Origin: an uncultured Ruminococcus sp.
GTDB taxonomy: Bacteria > Bacillota > Clostridia > Lachnospirales > Lachnospiraceae
Reading direction: 5' to 3'
NCBI GenBank assembly: GCA_900544395.1
Contig: UQVC01000005.1
Coordinates: forward strand, 41,384 to 105,383
Length of the DNA stretch: 64,000 nucleotides
Shown: piece after piece, positions 43,672 through 52,577 of the stretch
Layout of the letters: the number at the start of each line of letters is the position of its first letter
How positions within the stretch are numbered: the first letter of the stretch is position 1
Translations under genes and position numbers: made by a program
Notes under the pieces: model-generated
The model's input: only the letters and a program-made list of their open reading frames with translations
Databases searched by the model: none
What the model was told of the DNA's origin: nothing

Positions 43672-44502
43672 ATGAGTATGGAATGTGACAAAAAGACAGC
43701 TCCGATCGGAGTGTTTGACTCCGGTGTAGGAGGACTTACCGTTGTACGGGAGATAACACGGCAGCTGCCGCATGAAAATATTGTATATTTTGGTGACACT
43801 GCCCGCGTTCCATACGGAAGCAAATCCAAAAGTAATATTATCCGTTTTTCCGAGCAGATCATCCGTTTTTTAAAAACAAAACAGGTCAAAGCCATTGTGA
43901 TCGCCTGCAATACGGCAAGTGCACTGGCTTTGGATGCTGTTCGGGATGAATTTGATCTTCCGATCATCGGAGTGATCGTTCCTGGCGCGAGAGCAGCCGT
44001 GGAGGCGACACAAAACGGAGAGATTGGGGTTGTAGGAACGGATGCCACAGTAAAAAGCGGCACTTACACGAAAGTCATCCGGCAGATGGATCCCCACATG
44101 CACGTAAGAGAAAAAGCCTGCCCATTATTTGTTCCTCTTGTTGAGGAAGGATTCAAAGAACATGTGGTGACAGAAGAGGTTATTGAATATTATCTGGAAT
44201 CTCTGAAAAATACAAACATTGACGCGATGATCCTTGGCTGTACTCATTATCCACTCCTGCGTTCTAAGATCCGCGCATATATGGGAGATAAGATTCAAAT
44301 CGTCAATCCGGCGTATGAGACAGCAATGGATCTGAAGCGGCTTCTTCAAAATGAGAAGATGGAGAATGATGGTACAGAAGGCGTAAGCAGCAGGTATGAA
44401 TTTTACGTCAGTGATGCAGCGGAAAAGTTTGTAGATTTTGCGAATACAGTGATGCCGTTTGACATTTCGAAGGCAAATATTGTAAATATAGAAGAGTATT
44501 AG
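43672..44502 (+). CDS. murI: glutamate racemase
   Basis: 276 residues. Motifs: GVFDSGVGGLTVVREI, YFGDTARVPYGSKS, and two catalytic Cys in ACNTASALAL and LGCTHYPLLR. It supplies D-glutamate for peptidoglycan. It follows pfkA by 12 bases and precedes a DUF1934 gene by 10, so the three may share a transcript. Confidence 0.95.
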   Translation: MSMECDKKTAPIGVFDSGVGGLTVVREITRQLPHENIVYFGDTARVPYGSKSKSNIIRFSEQIIRFLKTKQVKAIVIACNTASALALDAVRDEFDLPIIGVIVPGARAAVEATQNGEIGVVGTDATVKSGTYTKVIRQMDPHMHVREKACPLFVPLVEEGFKEHVVTEEVIEYYLESLKNTNIDAMILGCTHYPLLRSKIRAYMGDKIQIVNPAYETAMDLKRLLQNEKMENDGTEGVSSRYEFYVSDAAEKFVDFANTVMPFDISKANIVNIEEY

Positions 44503-44512
44503 GGGAATATAG

Positions 44513-44974
44513 ATGACAAAGGATGTATTGGTCAGTATATCAGGATTACATATGGATATGAATGCAGAGATTCCCGGACCGGATGCGGAGGATGTGATCG
44601 AAGTAGTTACTCCGGCAACTTATTATGAGAAAAACGGAAAGCATTATATTTTGTATGATGAAGTGGTTGAGGGAGTCAGCGGAACGATCAAAAATAAGAT
44701 TAAGATTTCCGGTACAGACAGTGTGGAGATCATGAAGAGTGGACTGTCTAACACCCATATGATTTTTGAGAAAAATAAAAAGAACCTGACATATTATAAA
44801 ACGCCATATGGCCAGATGTTGGTAGGATTGAATACAAAAGATATGAAAGTGGATGTGTCAGAAGAAACAATAAAGGTTCTGGTGGGATATGAATTGGAAG
44901 TCAACCATGAACCGCTTGCAGAGTGCAAGATCCATATGAAGATTTTATCCAAAGGCAATAAGATTGCCGTATAA
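44513..44974 (+). CDS. DUF1934 beta-barrel protein (YwiB-like)
   Basis: 153 residues, beta-rich, matching the DUF1934/YwiB family (calycin-like barrel): YYEKNGKHYILYDEVVEG, NKIKISG, VGYELEVNHEPLAECKIHM. No signal or membrane segment, so cytoplasmic. Function unknown to me. It lies last in the run pfkA-murI-DUF1934, ahead of a bidirectional terminator. Confidence 0.82.
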   Translation: MTKDVLVSISGLHMDMNAEIPGPDAEDVIEVVTPATYYEKNGKHYILYDEVVEGVSGTIKNKIKISGTDSVEIMKSGLSNTHMIFEKNKKNLTYYKTPYGQMLVGLNTKDMKVDVSEETIKVLVGYELEVNHEPLAECKIHMKILSKGNKIAV

Positions 44975-45019
44975 AAAGAGCACTGTCGCGCAGAAGAGTC
45001 TGCCTTCAGTGCTCTTTTT
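44973..45019. terminator. bidirectional terminator between convergent genes
   Basis: AAAAAGAGCACTG (44973-44985) and CAGTGCTCTTTTT (45007-45019), a 13-base-pair perfect stem with A and T flanks. Confidence 0.9.
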
Positions 45020-45024
45020 ATATG

Positions 45025-45474
45025 TTAGTTGTCTTTTTTGAATCGTGCAAAAAGACCTTTTTTCTTTTTCTTTTCCGGAGCCTTCAGCGATCCGCGAACG
45101 CCTTTTACATCGGTGATATAAAGTCCGCTGACGGTTGCTTTGACTTCCTGTTTGATCGGGATCAGTTCGAAAACTTTAACATCGCACATTAAAGTCATGA
45201 TTCTTGGTCCGACTTTTGCCTTTACAACAGGTACTTTTGTACGTCTTAAATATTTTGGCGTATTTTCGAGTACTGCAGAAGGAAGATTCGCTTCTTTGAG
45301 TTTCATCTTCTTTTTATCGATGATCAGCATATTGATGGTCTGTGCCATTGCATCCATCTGTTCCTGCTGAGCTGCCTGTTTTTTCTCTGCCTTTTTTCCG
45401 AAGAAGTAAAGACCAACGAGTACTCCGATCAATACCACGAGTACCACGATTAATACGATCCATCCTGTAGACAC
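45025..45474 (-). CDS. small single-pass membrane protein, unknown function
   Basis: 149 residues starting at GTG 45474 with AGGAGG upstream. One N-terminal membrane segment (WIVLIVVLVVLIGVLVGLYF), then a charged coiled region (EKKQAAQQEQMDAMAQTIN), a small basic domain with KAKVGPRIMTLMCDVKVF, and a Lys-rich tail. I do not recognise a named family. The basic cytoplasmic part could bind nucleic acid or anionic lipid, which is only a guess. It has its own promoter and terminator. Confidence 0.7.
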   Translation of the reverse strand: MSTGWIVLIVVLVVLIGVLVGLYFFGKKAEKKQAAQQEQMDAMAQTINMLIIDKKKMKLKEANLPSAVLENTPKYLRRTKVPVVKAKVGPRIMTLMCDVKVFELIPIKQEVKATVSGLYITDVKGVRGSLKAPEKKKKKGLFARFKKDN

Positions 45475-45519
45475 GATAAAACCCTCCTAATTCTCTTTTT
45501 CGTTCAGTATGCACGTAAT

Positions 45520-45548
45520 ATTGTAACATTGTTTTTCATGAAGTGCAA
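45520..45548 (-). promoter_or_regulatory. promoter of the minus-strand membrane protein gene
   Basis: Minus strand: TTGCAC (45543-45548), a 17-base spacer, TACAAT (45520-45525). Confidence 0.6.
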
Positions 45549-45568
45549 GCAATTTGGGGGCTTGGGGG

Positions 45569-45597
45569 TTACTTTTCTTTGTGAAAACAGGTATACT
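45569..45597 (+). promoter_or_regulatory. promoter of cls
   Basis: TTACTT (45569-45574), a 17-base spacer, TATACT (45592-45597), 36 bases before the ATG. The -35 is weak. Confidence 0.45.
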
Positions 45598-45633
45598 ATA
45601 TCGTACCAGTGAATGGAAAGGAGTCGGTAAGTT

Positions 45634-47112
45634 ATGGCAGAAACAATATGGAATACAGCAGTGGATCTGTATCATTTTCTGATGGACAATCTGGTTATCA
45701 TCAATGGAATCCTTGCGCTTGTGATCATCTTTTTCCAGAGAAGATCCCCGCAGACGGTGTGGACCTGGCTTTTGCTGCTTTATTTTATACCGATCCTGGG
45801 ATTTGTTCTGTATCTGCTGATCGGGCAGGATTTTCATAAGAGCCGGATGTTCAAGGCAAAGGAGATTGAAGGAGAACTGAAGTATGCAGTCAGGCGTCAG
45901 GAGGAGACCATATACAGGAAAAAGTTAAAACTCAGCAATCCGTCGGTAGCCAGATATCGGGATCTTATTTTATATAATCTGGAAGCCGGAGAATCTGTTC
46001 TGACAGACAATAATGATATTCGGATCTACACAGATGGGAAAGAAAAGTTCCGTGCGCTTTTGGGAGAGATCCGGAAAGCAGAAAAATATATCCATTTGCA
46101 GTACTATATCATACGCAATGATGAGTTATGGCAGCATATCGAACCACTGTTGATCCAGAAGGCGAAAGAAGGCGTGAAGGTACGGATTTTATTTGACAGT
46201 ATGGGGTGCCGTGGAATGCACAACCGGGATTGGGAACGCCTGGAGAATGCTGGAATCCAGGTGGCAGAGTTTTTTCCGGCACTTTTAGGAAAACTGCAGC
46301 TTCGTATGAACTATCGGAATCATAGAAAAATCGTAGTGATCGATGGACGAATCGGCTTTGTAGGTGGATTTAATGTGGGAAGAGAATATCTGGGACTGGA
46401 TGAAAAGAAATTTGGATACTGGAGAGATACGCATTTGTGTATTGAAGGAGCAGCAGTGACCTCGCTGGCAGTACGGTTTGTACTGGACTGGAACTATGCA
46501 GCAAAAGAAAATCTTTTCCAGGATGATTCTTTATTTGAAATTCCCCAATATATACGAAATGGACACGATCCGGTGCAGATCATTTCCAGCGGACCAGATT
46601 CTAAGATCAAGACCATCCATGATAATTATCTGCGGCTGATCCACAGTGCAAGAGATCATGTATATTTACAGACACCGTATTTTATTCCTGATGATTCGAT
46701 CCTGGATGCCTTGAAAATTGCAGCAAGATCAGGGGTAGATGTTCGGATCATGATTCCATGTAAACCGGATCATCCATTTGTATATTGGGCTACATATTCT
46801 TATATTGGAGAAATGGTGGAGGCCGGTGCCAAGTGTTATTTGTACCAGAATGGATTTCTCCATGCAAAAACCATGATGGTGGATACCATGGTGGCAAGCG
46901 TGGGGACGGCCAATATGGATTTTCGCAGCTTTGGTTTGAATTTTGAAGTGAATGCGGTGATATACAGTGAGGAGACGACGCAGAGGCTGGAGCGGACATT
47001 TGAAAATGATATGATAAAGGCGACCCAGGTCACAAGGAATCTGTACGAGCAGAGAAGTCTTGTGATTCGTGTAAAAGAGCAGTTTTCCCGATTGTTATCC
47101 CCGTTGTTGTAG
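45634..47112 (+). CDS. cls: cardiolipin synthase
   Basis: 492 residues. Two N-terminal membrane segments, then two phospholipase-D domains with HKD motifs: NHRKIVVIDGRIGFVGG (first) and LHAKTMMVDTMVASVGTAN (second). It joins two phosphatidylglycerols to form cardiolipin at the membrane. The length is normal for bacterial Cls. Confidence 0.93.
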   Translation: MAETIWNTAVDLYHFLMDNLVIINGILALVIIFFQRRSPQTVWTWLLLLYFIPILGFVLYLLIGQDFHKSRMFKAKEIEGELKYAVRRQEETIYRKKLKLSNPSVARYRDLILYNLEAGESVLTDNNDIRIYTDGKEKFRALLGEIRKAEKYIHLQYYIIRNDELWQHIEPLLIQKAKEGVKVRILFDSMGCRGMHNRDWERLENAGIQVAEFFPALLGKLQLRMNYRNHRKIVVIDGRIGFVGGFNVGREYLGLDEKKFGYWRDTHLCIEGAAVTSLAVRFVLDWNYAAKENLFQDDSLFEIPQYIRNGHDPVQIISSGPDSKIKTIHDNYLRLIHSARDHVYLQTPYFIPDDSILDALKIAARSGVDVRIMIPCKPDHPFVYWATYSYIGEMVEAGAKCYLYQNGFLHAKTMMVDTMVASVGTANMDFRSFGLNFEVNAVIYSEETTQRLERTFENDMIKATQVTRNLYEQRSLVIRVKEQFSRLLSPLL

Positions 47113-47183
47113 AAACAGTGTGGAAAAATCATGAAAATCTTATGAACTCTGTGAAAAACATCTTCAAAAACAGAGGAGTATGG

Positions 47184-47189
47184 TATAAT
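47184..47189 (+). promoter_or_regulatory. -10 box before the FKBP/trigger-factor lipoprotein
   Basis: TATAAT at 47184-47189, 60 bases before the ATG at 47250. The -35 is poor (CTTCAA with a 16-base spacer). Confidence 0.35.
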
Positions 47190-47249
47190 AACAGACAGAC
47201 TGCCAGTGATATGGAGAATAAAACACATGAAAAATGGAAGGGGAAAGAG

Positions 47250-48359
47250 ATGAAAAGAAAGTGGATTGCAATTCTTACAGGAGTGATGCTGATGGGAACA
47301 TTGAGTGGATGTTCCAGTCAGTTATCAAATGAATATATTACGATCAAACAGTATAAAGGACTGGAAGTTCCGCAGTTGGAGCAGACAGAACTGACAGAAG
47401 ATCAGGTGATGAATTATGTCAATTATTTTCTGCAGGCAGATGCCACAAGGACAGAAGTGACAGACCGGCCGGCTCAGCTGGAGGACACCGTGAATATCGA
47501 TTATGTTGGAAAGGTAGACGGAGTAGAATTTCAGGGAGGGTCTGCACAGGGAAGTGATCTGGTGCTTGGTTCCGGGTCTTTTATCGGTGCAAATGGAGAA
47601 TATAAGGGATTTGAAGAGCAGATCGCAGGACACAGCAAGGGGGAGCAGTTTGATATTACAGTCAAGTTCCCTGATGACTATAATCCGGATATGGCAGGAA
47701 AAGTTGCAGTATTTACAATCACATTGAATGGAATTTACTCCGTAGAAGTGCCCGAGCTGACAGATGAGTGGGCAAAGGAGAACAGCGCAGAAGCAAAGAC
47801 TGCGAAAGAATATAAAAAAGAGATCAAGGAAAAAATTGAAAATCAAGAGATGTACCAGAATCTTCTGAATGCTCTGGTGGATCAGATTGAAGTGAAGAAA
47901 CTTCCAAAAGAGGAAGTCAAAGAACAGAAAGAAGCTATTGTCAGCCAGTATGAGAATACGGCTGCTTACTATCAGCTTGATCTGGCCAGCTATCTGGAGC
48001 AATACATGGGAATGACAGAAGAACAATTTCAGGAAAAAGCACAGACTATTGCTGAGAATACCGTGAAAAACCGGATGGCAGTAGAACTTCTCTGTGAAAA
48101 GAAAAATCTGGAGCCAAGCGAGAAAGAATATGAAGTAGGGCTGAAACAGTATGCAGCATTATCCGGATATCGTACAGATCAGGTGGAGGAATTTGAAAAA
48201 CAGTCCGGGAAAGAAAACGTAGAGCAGTCGATCATGCAGGAGAAAGCAGCAGAGTATTTGAAAGAGAGCTGTGTACAGGTAGAGCAGGAAAAAGAAGAAG
48301 TCAATGAAAATGCAAAAGAGGAGCAGAAAGAGACTTCAGAAGAGGCAGAAGAAAAATAA
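47250..48359 (+). CDS. lipoprotein with FKBP and trigger-factor C-terminal domains
   Basis: 369 residues from ATG 47250, which follows GGAAGGGG; the frame is open further upstream but includes the promoter. Signal peptide and lipobox (GTLSGC, Cys ~19), then an FKBP peptidyl-prolyl isomerase domain (TVNIDYVGKVDGVEF, residues ~70-160, ending VAVFTITLNGI), then a helical trigger-factor C-terminal domain (ELTDEWAKENS onward) and an acidic Glu-rich tail. Ordinary trigger factor is cytosolic and binds ribosomes. This one lacks the ribosome-binding domain and is probably an extracytoplasmic folding factor. Confidence 0.85.
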   Translation: MKRKWIAILTGVMLMGTLSGCSSQLSNEYITIKQYKGLEVPQLEQTELTEDQVMNYVNYFLQADATRTEVTDRPAQLEDTVNIDYVGKVDGVEFQGGSAQGSDLVLGSGSFIGANGEYKGFEEQIAGHSKGEQFDITVKFPDDYNPDMAGKVAVFTITLNGIYSVEVPELTDEWAKENSAEAKTAKEYKKEIKEKIENQEMYQNLLNALVDQIEVKKLPKEEVKEQKEAIVSQYENTAAYYQLDLASYLEQYMGMTEEQFQEKAQTIAENTVKNRMAVELLCEKKNLEPSEKEYEVGLKQYAALSGYRTDQVEEFEKQSGKENVEQSIMQEKAAEYLKESCVQVEQEKEEVNENAKEEQKETSEEAEEK

Positions 48360-48413
48360 ATACAGATCAATCATAGATATCAGGGATGTACCAAAGAAGT
48401 GGAGGGAATGGTT

Positions 48414-49286
48414 ATGAAGCTGGAAAACGCATGTCTCTGTGTGGAAATCGCAGAAAAAGGAGCAGAGCTGACAAGAATCCTGAATAAAAAAACAGGAGCC
48501 GAGATTTTATGGAATGGCGATCCGAAATTCTGGGGACGACATTCACCGATCCTGTTTCCAAATGTAGGAAAAACATATGGAAATACGATGCGGATCAAGG
48601 GCATACAGTATCCGACTTCTCAGCATGGATTTGCAAGGGACAGCGAGTTTCGCTGTGTGAAAGCAGGGGTAGAAGAAGCAGAATTTCTGCTTTGTTCTAA
48701 TGAAGAGACAAAAGAAGTATATCCGTATGATTTTGAATTATATATTTCCTACAGACTGGAAGGCAAGAAGATTCATGTGGACTGGAAAGTGAAAAATCCG
48801 TCAGAAGAGACGATTTATTTTACAATCGGGGCACATCCAGCTTTTATGTTTGAAAAAACAGAAGAAACGAAAGAGGATTATCTGCTGTGGTTTCCGGGAA
48901 TGCAGAAGCTTATCTGCTGCGGACTGAACCTGGAGAATGGAACCGGACGCCCGGAAGCAGGATATACACTGGAACTGGCAGAAGAATATTTACAGGTTTC
49001 GGAAGAACTGTTTGCCGTGGATACGCTGATCTGTGATGACTATCAGTTAAAAGAAGTATGGCTCTGCAAAAAAGAGGGTAGAAAGCCGTATGTGGGAATC
49101 AAAAGTGAAGGATTCTACAGTTATGGGATCTGGTCACCGAAGAATGCTCCGTTTGTATGTTTGGAACCGTGGGCAGGCCGGTGTGATGATGATGGATTTG
49201 ATCAGGAGATTTCCGAGAAAAAGGGAATCAACAGGGTGGAACCAGGAGAAGCTTTTGAGAAAGGATACCAGATTCTGGTTGGATGA
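48414..49286 (+). CDS. aldose 1-epimerase family protein (LacX-like)
   Basis: 290 residues from ATG 48414, 8 bases after GGAGGG. Galactose-mutarotase-like beta-sandwich: ILWNGDPKFWGRHSPILFP, QHGFARDSEF with a conserved His, IGAHPAFMF with the second His, and C-terminal CLEPWAGRCDD with the catalytic Glu. It interconverts sugar anomers; LacX-type members have unclear substrates. Its stop overlaps the next start. Confidence 0.88.
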   Translation: MKLENACLCVEIAEKGAELTRILNKKTGAEILWNGDPKFWGRHSPILFPNVGKTYGNTMRIKGIQYPTSQHGFARDSEFRCVKAGVEEAEFLLCSNEETKEVYPYDFELYISYRLEGKKIHVDWKVKNPSEETIYFTIGAHPAFMFEKTEETKEDYLLWFPGMQKLICCGLNLENGTGRPEAGYTLELAEEYLQVSEELFAVDTLICDDYQLKEVWLCKKEGRKPYVGIKSEGFYSYGIWSPKNAPFVCLEPWAGRCDDDGFDQEISEKKGINRVEPGEAFEKGYQILVG

Positions 49287-50668
49287 TCGTCAGCATGAAA
49301 AAGACAAATGATTTTGGGACAGATTCTGTTCCGGTTCTGGTATTAAAGACTTCCATTCCGTTCATGTTTGCCCAGTTTGTTAATGTGTTGTACAGTATCG
49401 TAGACAGGATTTATATCGGCAATATTCCTGTGATCGGCGGGGACTCCCTTGCCGGGGCAGGAGTATGTGCTCCGATCATTACGTTGCTTTCATCATTTGG
49501 TGCGCTGATCGGGATCGGAGGTTCGGTTACATTTTCAGTCAGACTTGGGGCAGGCGATCAAAAAGGAGCCCGGAGGATCCTGGCAAACAGCTTTTCCATG
49601 CTGCTTGTATTTTCCGCAGTACTGACAGTGCTGTTTCTGTTAAGCAAAAATTTTTTGTTAAACTGGTTTGGGGCAAGTGAAGTTACCTTTCCCTATGCGA
49701 ATACCTATTTGACGATTTATACGCTGGGAACTTTTTTTGCATTACTGTCTATGGGAATGAACTATTTTATCACCGCGCAGGGATTTCCGTTTTTGGGAAT
49801 GGCAACGACATTGATCGGGGCAATCGTAAATATTGTATTGGATCCAATTTTTATTTTTGTGCTGGATATGGATATTGCAGGAGCAGCGGCGGCAACTGTG
49901 ATCGCCCAGCTTTCTTCCTGTATTTTTGTTCTTTTGACATTGCACAGCAAAAAGATGCCGGTGCCTATTCAGTTGGTGAAACCGGAGTGGGAGATCGGCA
50001 AACGGATCTTAAAAATTGGTTTTTCCCCATTTTTGATCCTTGCAACGGACAGTGTGATCATCATTGCATTGAATGCAGTGCTGCAGCATTATGGCGGTGA
50101 GTCTCAGGGAGATATTCTGATCACAACAGCAACGATCGTACAGAGTTATATGTTGTTAATCACGTCTCCGATGCTTGGGATCACCGGTGGTTCCCAGCCA
50201 TTGATCAGTTTTAATTATGGGGCGAATAAACCGGAGCGGATCCGAGGAACGGTCAAATGGGTATTGGCGCTGTGTGTGGCATTTACAACAGCCATGTTTT
50301 TGGTATCCAGGATTTTGCCGCAGTATTTTGTACAGATATTTACAGATAATGCTCAATATAAGGAATTGTCTATATGGGGGATTCAGGTATTTACCTTGAT
50401 GGTTGTGCCGCTGAGTCTTCAATATGTATTTGTGGATGCGCTGACAGCGCTTGGAATGACGCGTCTGTCATTGGGACTGTCACTGTTTCGGAAAATTGTT
50501 TATTTTGTGATGACATGCGTCCTTCCTGTTGCGTTTGCTGCAAAAAGTGCATTTTATGCAGAGCCGATCGCAGATGGAGCGGCAGCGTGTTTGACCAGTC
50601 TGGTGTTCCTAGGAGTTTATCGGAAATATTTGAGAGGAAAAGGACGACTGGGAGAAATAAAGATATAG
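49283..50668 (+). CDS. MATE-family efflux transporter
   Basis: 461 residues, about 12 hydrophobic segments and two MatE repeats (FVNVLYSIVDRIYIGNIPV; GFSPFLILATDSVIIIALNA). The start at 49283 overlaps the mutarotase stop; an ATG at 49295 (MKKTNDFGTDS) is equally likely. It belongs to a different MATE branch from the gene at 20690. Substrate unknown. Confidence 0.87.
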   Translation: MIVSMKKTNDFGTDSVPVLVLKTSIPFMFAQFVNVLYSIVDRIYIGNIPVIGGDSLAGAGVCAPIITLLSSFGALIGIGGSVTFSVRLGAGDQKGARRILANSFSMLLVFSAVLTVLFLLSKNFLLNWFGASEVTFPYANTYLTIYTLGTFFALLSMGMNYFITAQGFPFLGMATTLIGAIVNIVLDPIFIFVLDMDIAGAAAATVIAQLSSCIFVLLTLHSKKMPVPIQLVKPEWEIGKRILKIGFSPFLILATDSVIIIALNAVLQHYGGESQGDILITTATIVQSYMLLITSPMLGITGGSQPLISFNYGANKPERIRGTVKWVLALCVAFTTAMFLVSRILPQYFVQIFTDNAQYKELSIWGIQVFTLMVVPLSLQYVFVDALTALGMTRLSLGLSLFRKIVYFVMTCVLPVAFAAKSAFYAEPIADGAAACLTSLVFLGVYRKYLRGKGRLGEIKI

Positions 50669-50697
50669 CTTAAAAAATAGAAAGAAGGAAAAATCAA

Positions 50698-51153
50698 ATG
50701 TTAGAAATCGGAACAAAAGCTCCGGAGTTTACGCTGTCGGATCAAAATGGGGAATTGCATAATTTAAAAGATTACAGAGGAAAAAGGGTTCTTTTGTATT
50801 TCTATCCAAGAGATAATACGCCAGGATGTACAAAACAGGCGTGTGGATACAGTGAACGTTATCCTCAGTTTGAAGAAAAAGGAGTGACCGTCATCGGGAT
50901 CAGTAAGGACAGTGTTGCGTCACATAAAAGGTTTGAAGAGAAGCAGGGACTGACAATTACCTTATTGTCGGATCCTGAGTTGGAAGCAATTCAGGCGTAT
51001 GATGTCTGGAAAGAGAAAAAGAACTATGGAAAAGTATCCATGGGAGTGGTAAGAACCACCTATCTGATCGATGAAGAGGGTGTGATCATTCAGGCAAACG
51101 ATAAAGTGAAGGCAGCAGAAGATCCGGAGAAGATGCTGGCGGAGATTTCATAG
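50698..51153 (+). CDS. bcp: thiol peroxidase, Bcp/PrxQ type
   Basis: 151 residues. Thioredoxin fold with peroxidatic Cys in PRDNTPGCTKQAC and resolving Cys five residues later (C-x4-C), as in PrxQ/Bcp. It reduces hydroperoxides in the cytoplasm using thioredoxin. It follows the MATE gene by 29 bases and ends before a terminator. Confidence 0.94.
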   Translation: MLEIGTKAPEFTLSDQNGELHNLKDYRGKRVLLYFYPRDNTPGCTKQACGYSERYPQFEEKGVTVIGISKDSVASHKRFEEKQGLTITLLSDPELEAIQAYDVWKEKKNYGKVSMGVVRTTYLIDEEGVIIQANDKVKAAEDPEKMLAEIS

Positions 51154-51203
51154 AGACGGATAAGTATATTGGGTGCAGAGAGAATAAAAGAAAGACAGAT
51201 GTG

Positions 51204-51232
51204 CGGGCGTGTTAGAGTAACATGCCCGTTTT
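51204..51232 (+). terminator. terminator after bcp
   Basis: CGGGCGTGTTA (51204-51214) and TAACATGCCCG (51218-51228) with one GU pair and a TTTT tail. Confidence 0.85.
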
Positions 51233-51474
51233 GATGTATAATTCGCGGAATTTACATGGTCTTTCCTAAAATGGATAACGAACACACAGAGGAAGGATGT
51301 GATGAAAATTAAGAAATAGTTTATTGCTTTTCGGATACTGCTATATTATACTTGAATCATCTAAACGTTCTGATAAATTTCTAAATGATTTCCAGAAGTT
51401 CAAGACCGTTCGGTCAGATATTTCAGAAAAAATTTAACTGAACAAAGAGACAAGTAAATATGATGGAAAAGCAG
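51233..51474. other. gene-poor spacer
   Basis: AT-rich DNA between the bcp terminator and the promoter of the Rpn pseudogene. No supported gene or structured element was seen; only a few short frames occur. Confidence 0.5.
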
Positions 51475-51503
51475 TTGTACAATAGACAATATTTTTTTAT
51501 AAT
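51475..51503 (+). promoter_or_regulatory. promoter of the Rpn-family pseudogene
   Basis: TTGTAC (51475-51480), a 17-base spacer, TATAAT (51498-51503), 65 bases before the ATG. Confidence 0.65.
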
Positions 51504-51567
51504 GAAAATATCAAACAAGAACATCATGTATAATTGTGTTTTCCACACTGTGGGAAGGAGCAGTTAT

Positions 51568-52402
51568 ATGTATAAGAGAACGAAAGAACAGAAGTTTATT
51601 ATGTTGCCCAGCGTGGATTTTTGTTTTCAGGAGCTGATGGAAGACAGAGAAGTGCGAAGAGGATTTGTAGGTGCGATTCTTCAGATTCCACCAAAAGAGA
51701 TTCTGGATATAGAATTACTGCCGAAGAAGCTTCGGAAGAAGCATAAGGAAGAAAAGTACGGAATCCTGGATGTGCGAGTTCGTTTGAGAGGAGGAGAGCA
51801 GTTAAATATTGAAATGCAGTCTATTGCCTATGATTACTGGCAGGAACGATCTTTGTTTTATCTTGGAAAAATGTATGTAGACCAGATTCATGAAGGGGAA
51901 GATTATGACAAGTTGAAGAAATGTATCCATGTAGGGATTTTGGATTTCACACTGTTTGAGCATGAGAGATATGTATTCGGATAAATTCGAGATCCATGTA
52001 CTTGAACTGCCCAAACTTGCTAAGTATGAATATCCACAGACGGAACTTTTTCGCTGGGCACAATTTTTCAGTGCAAAGAACAGGGAGGAGATGGAATTGT
52101 TGGCAGAAAAAAATGAATACATTCATAAAGCGTATGACAGATTGGAAGAAATCAGTGCAGACGAGGAAAAACGATTAGAATATGAGGCGCGGCAAAAAGC
52201 AATCAGGGATCATCGCCACATATTAGCCAGTGGAAGACGCGAAGGATTACGAGAAGGAAAGTGTGAAGGGTTACGAGAAGGAAAACGAGAGCATGCAGTA
52301 GAAATGGCGCGTAAGATGTTGGCGGATAAGTTGCCGATAGAAAAAATAGCAGAGTATTCTGGATTATCACTGGAAGATGTGCACAAGTTGGAAGGACAAT
52401 GA
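51568..52402 (+). pseudogene. Rpn-family PD-(D/E)XK nuclease, frameshifted
   Basis: ATG 51568 with GGAAGGAG upstream begins a typical Rpn/transposase-like nuclease: KFIMLPSVDFCFQELMED, GILDVRVRLRGGEQLNIEMQ (catalytic Asp and Glu-x-Gln), ERSLFYLGKMYVDQIHEGEDY. The frame ends at 51984 after HERYVFG. The family continues without a gap in the next frame as YSDKFEIHVLELPKL, through to the stop at 52402. The C-terminus has REGLREGKCEGLREGKRE repeats as in intact homologues. A one-base change near 51965-51975 would join the halves. Rpn proteins promote RecA-independent recombination; many copies decay this way. Confidence 0.85.
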
Positions 52403-52425
52403 ATATAAAGTAGAAACAGACAAGC

Positions 52426-52478
52426 AAAAATGAGACTGGTGTAAAAGCAAAATAATTGGCTTTCCCGGTCTCATTTTT
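52426..52478 (+). terminator. terminator after the Rpn pseudogene
   Basis: AAAAATGAGACTGG (52426-52439) and CCGGTCTCATTTTT (52465-52478), 14 pairs with one GU. Confidence 0.8.
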
Positions 52479-52577
52479 ACATGAAATATGGATATTTAGA
52501 CCAATTTTGTAAAGAATACAGCTTAAAGTATTCAAATACTGCCCAGGATACTGAGAATAGGCAGACTGTTATATGGC

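Noticed and set aside
52203..52310. Tandem GLREGK-coding repeats
   Set aside because: Such short repeats are normal at the C-terminus of Rpn-family proteins and are not a separate repeat array.
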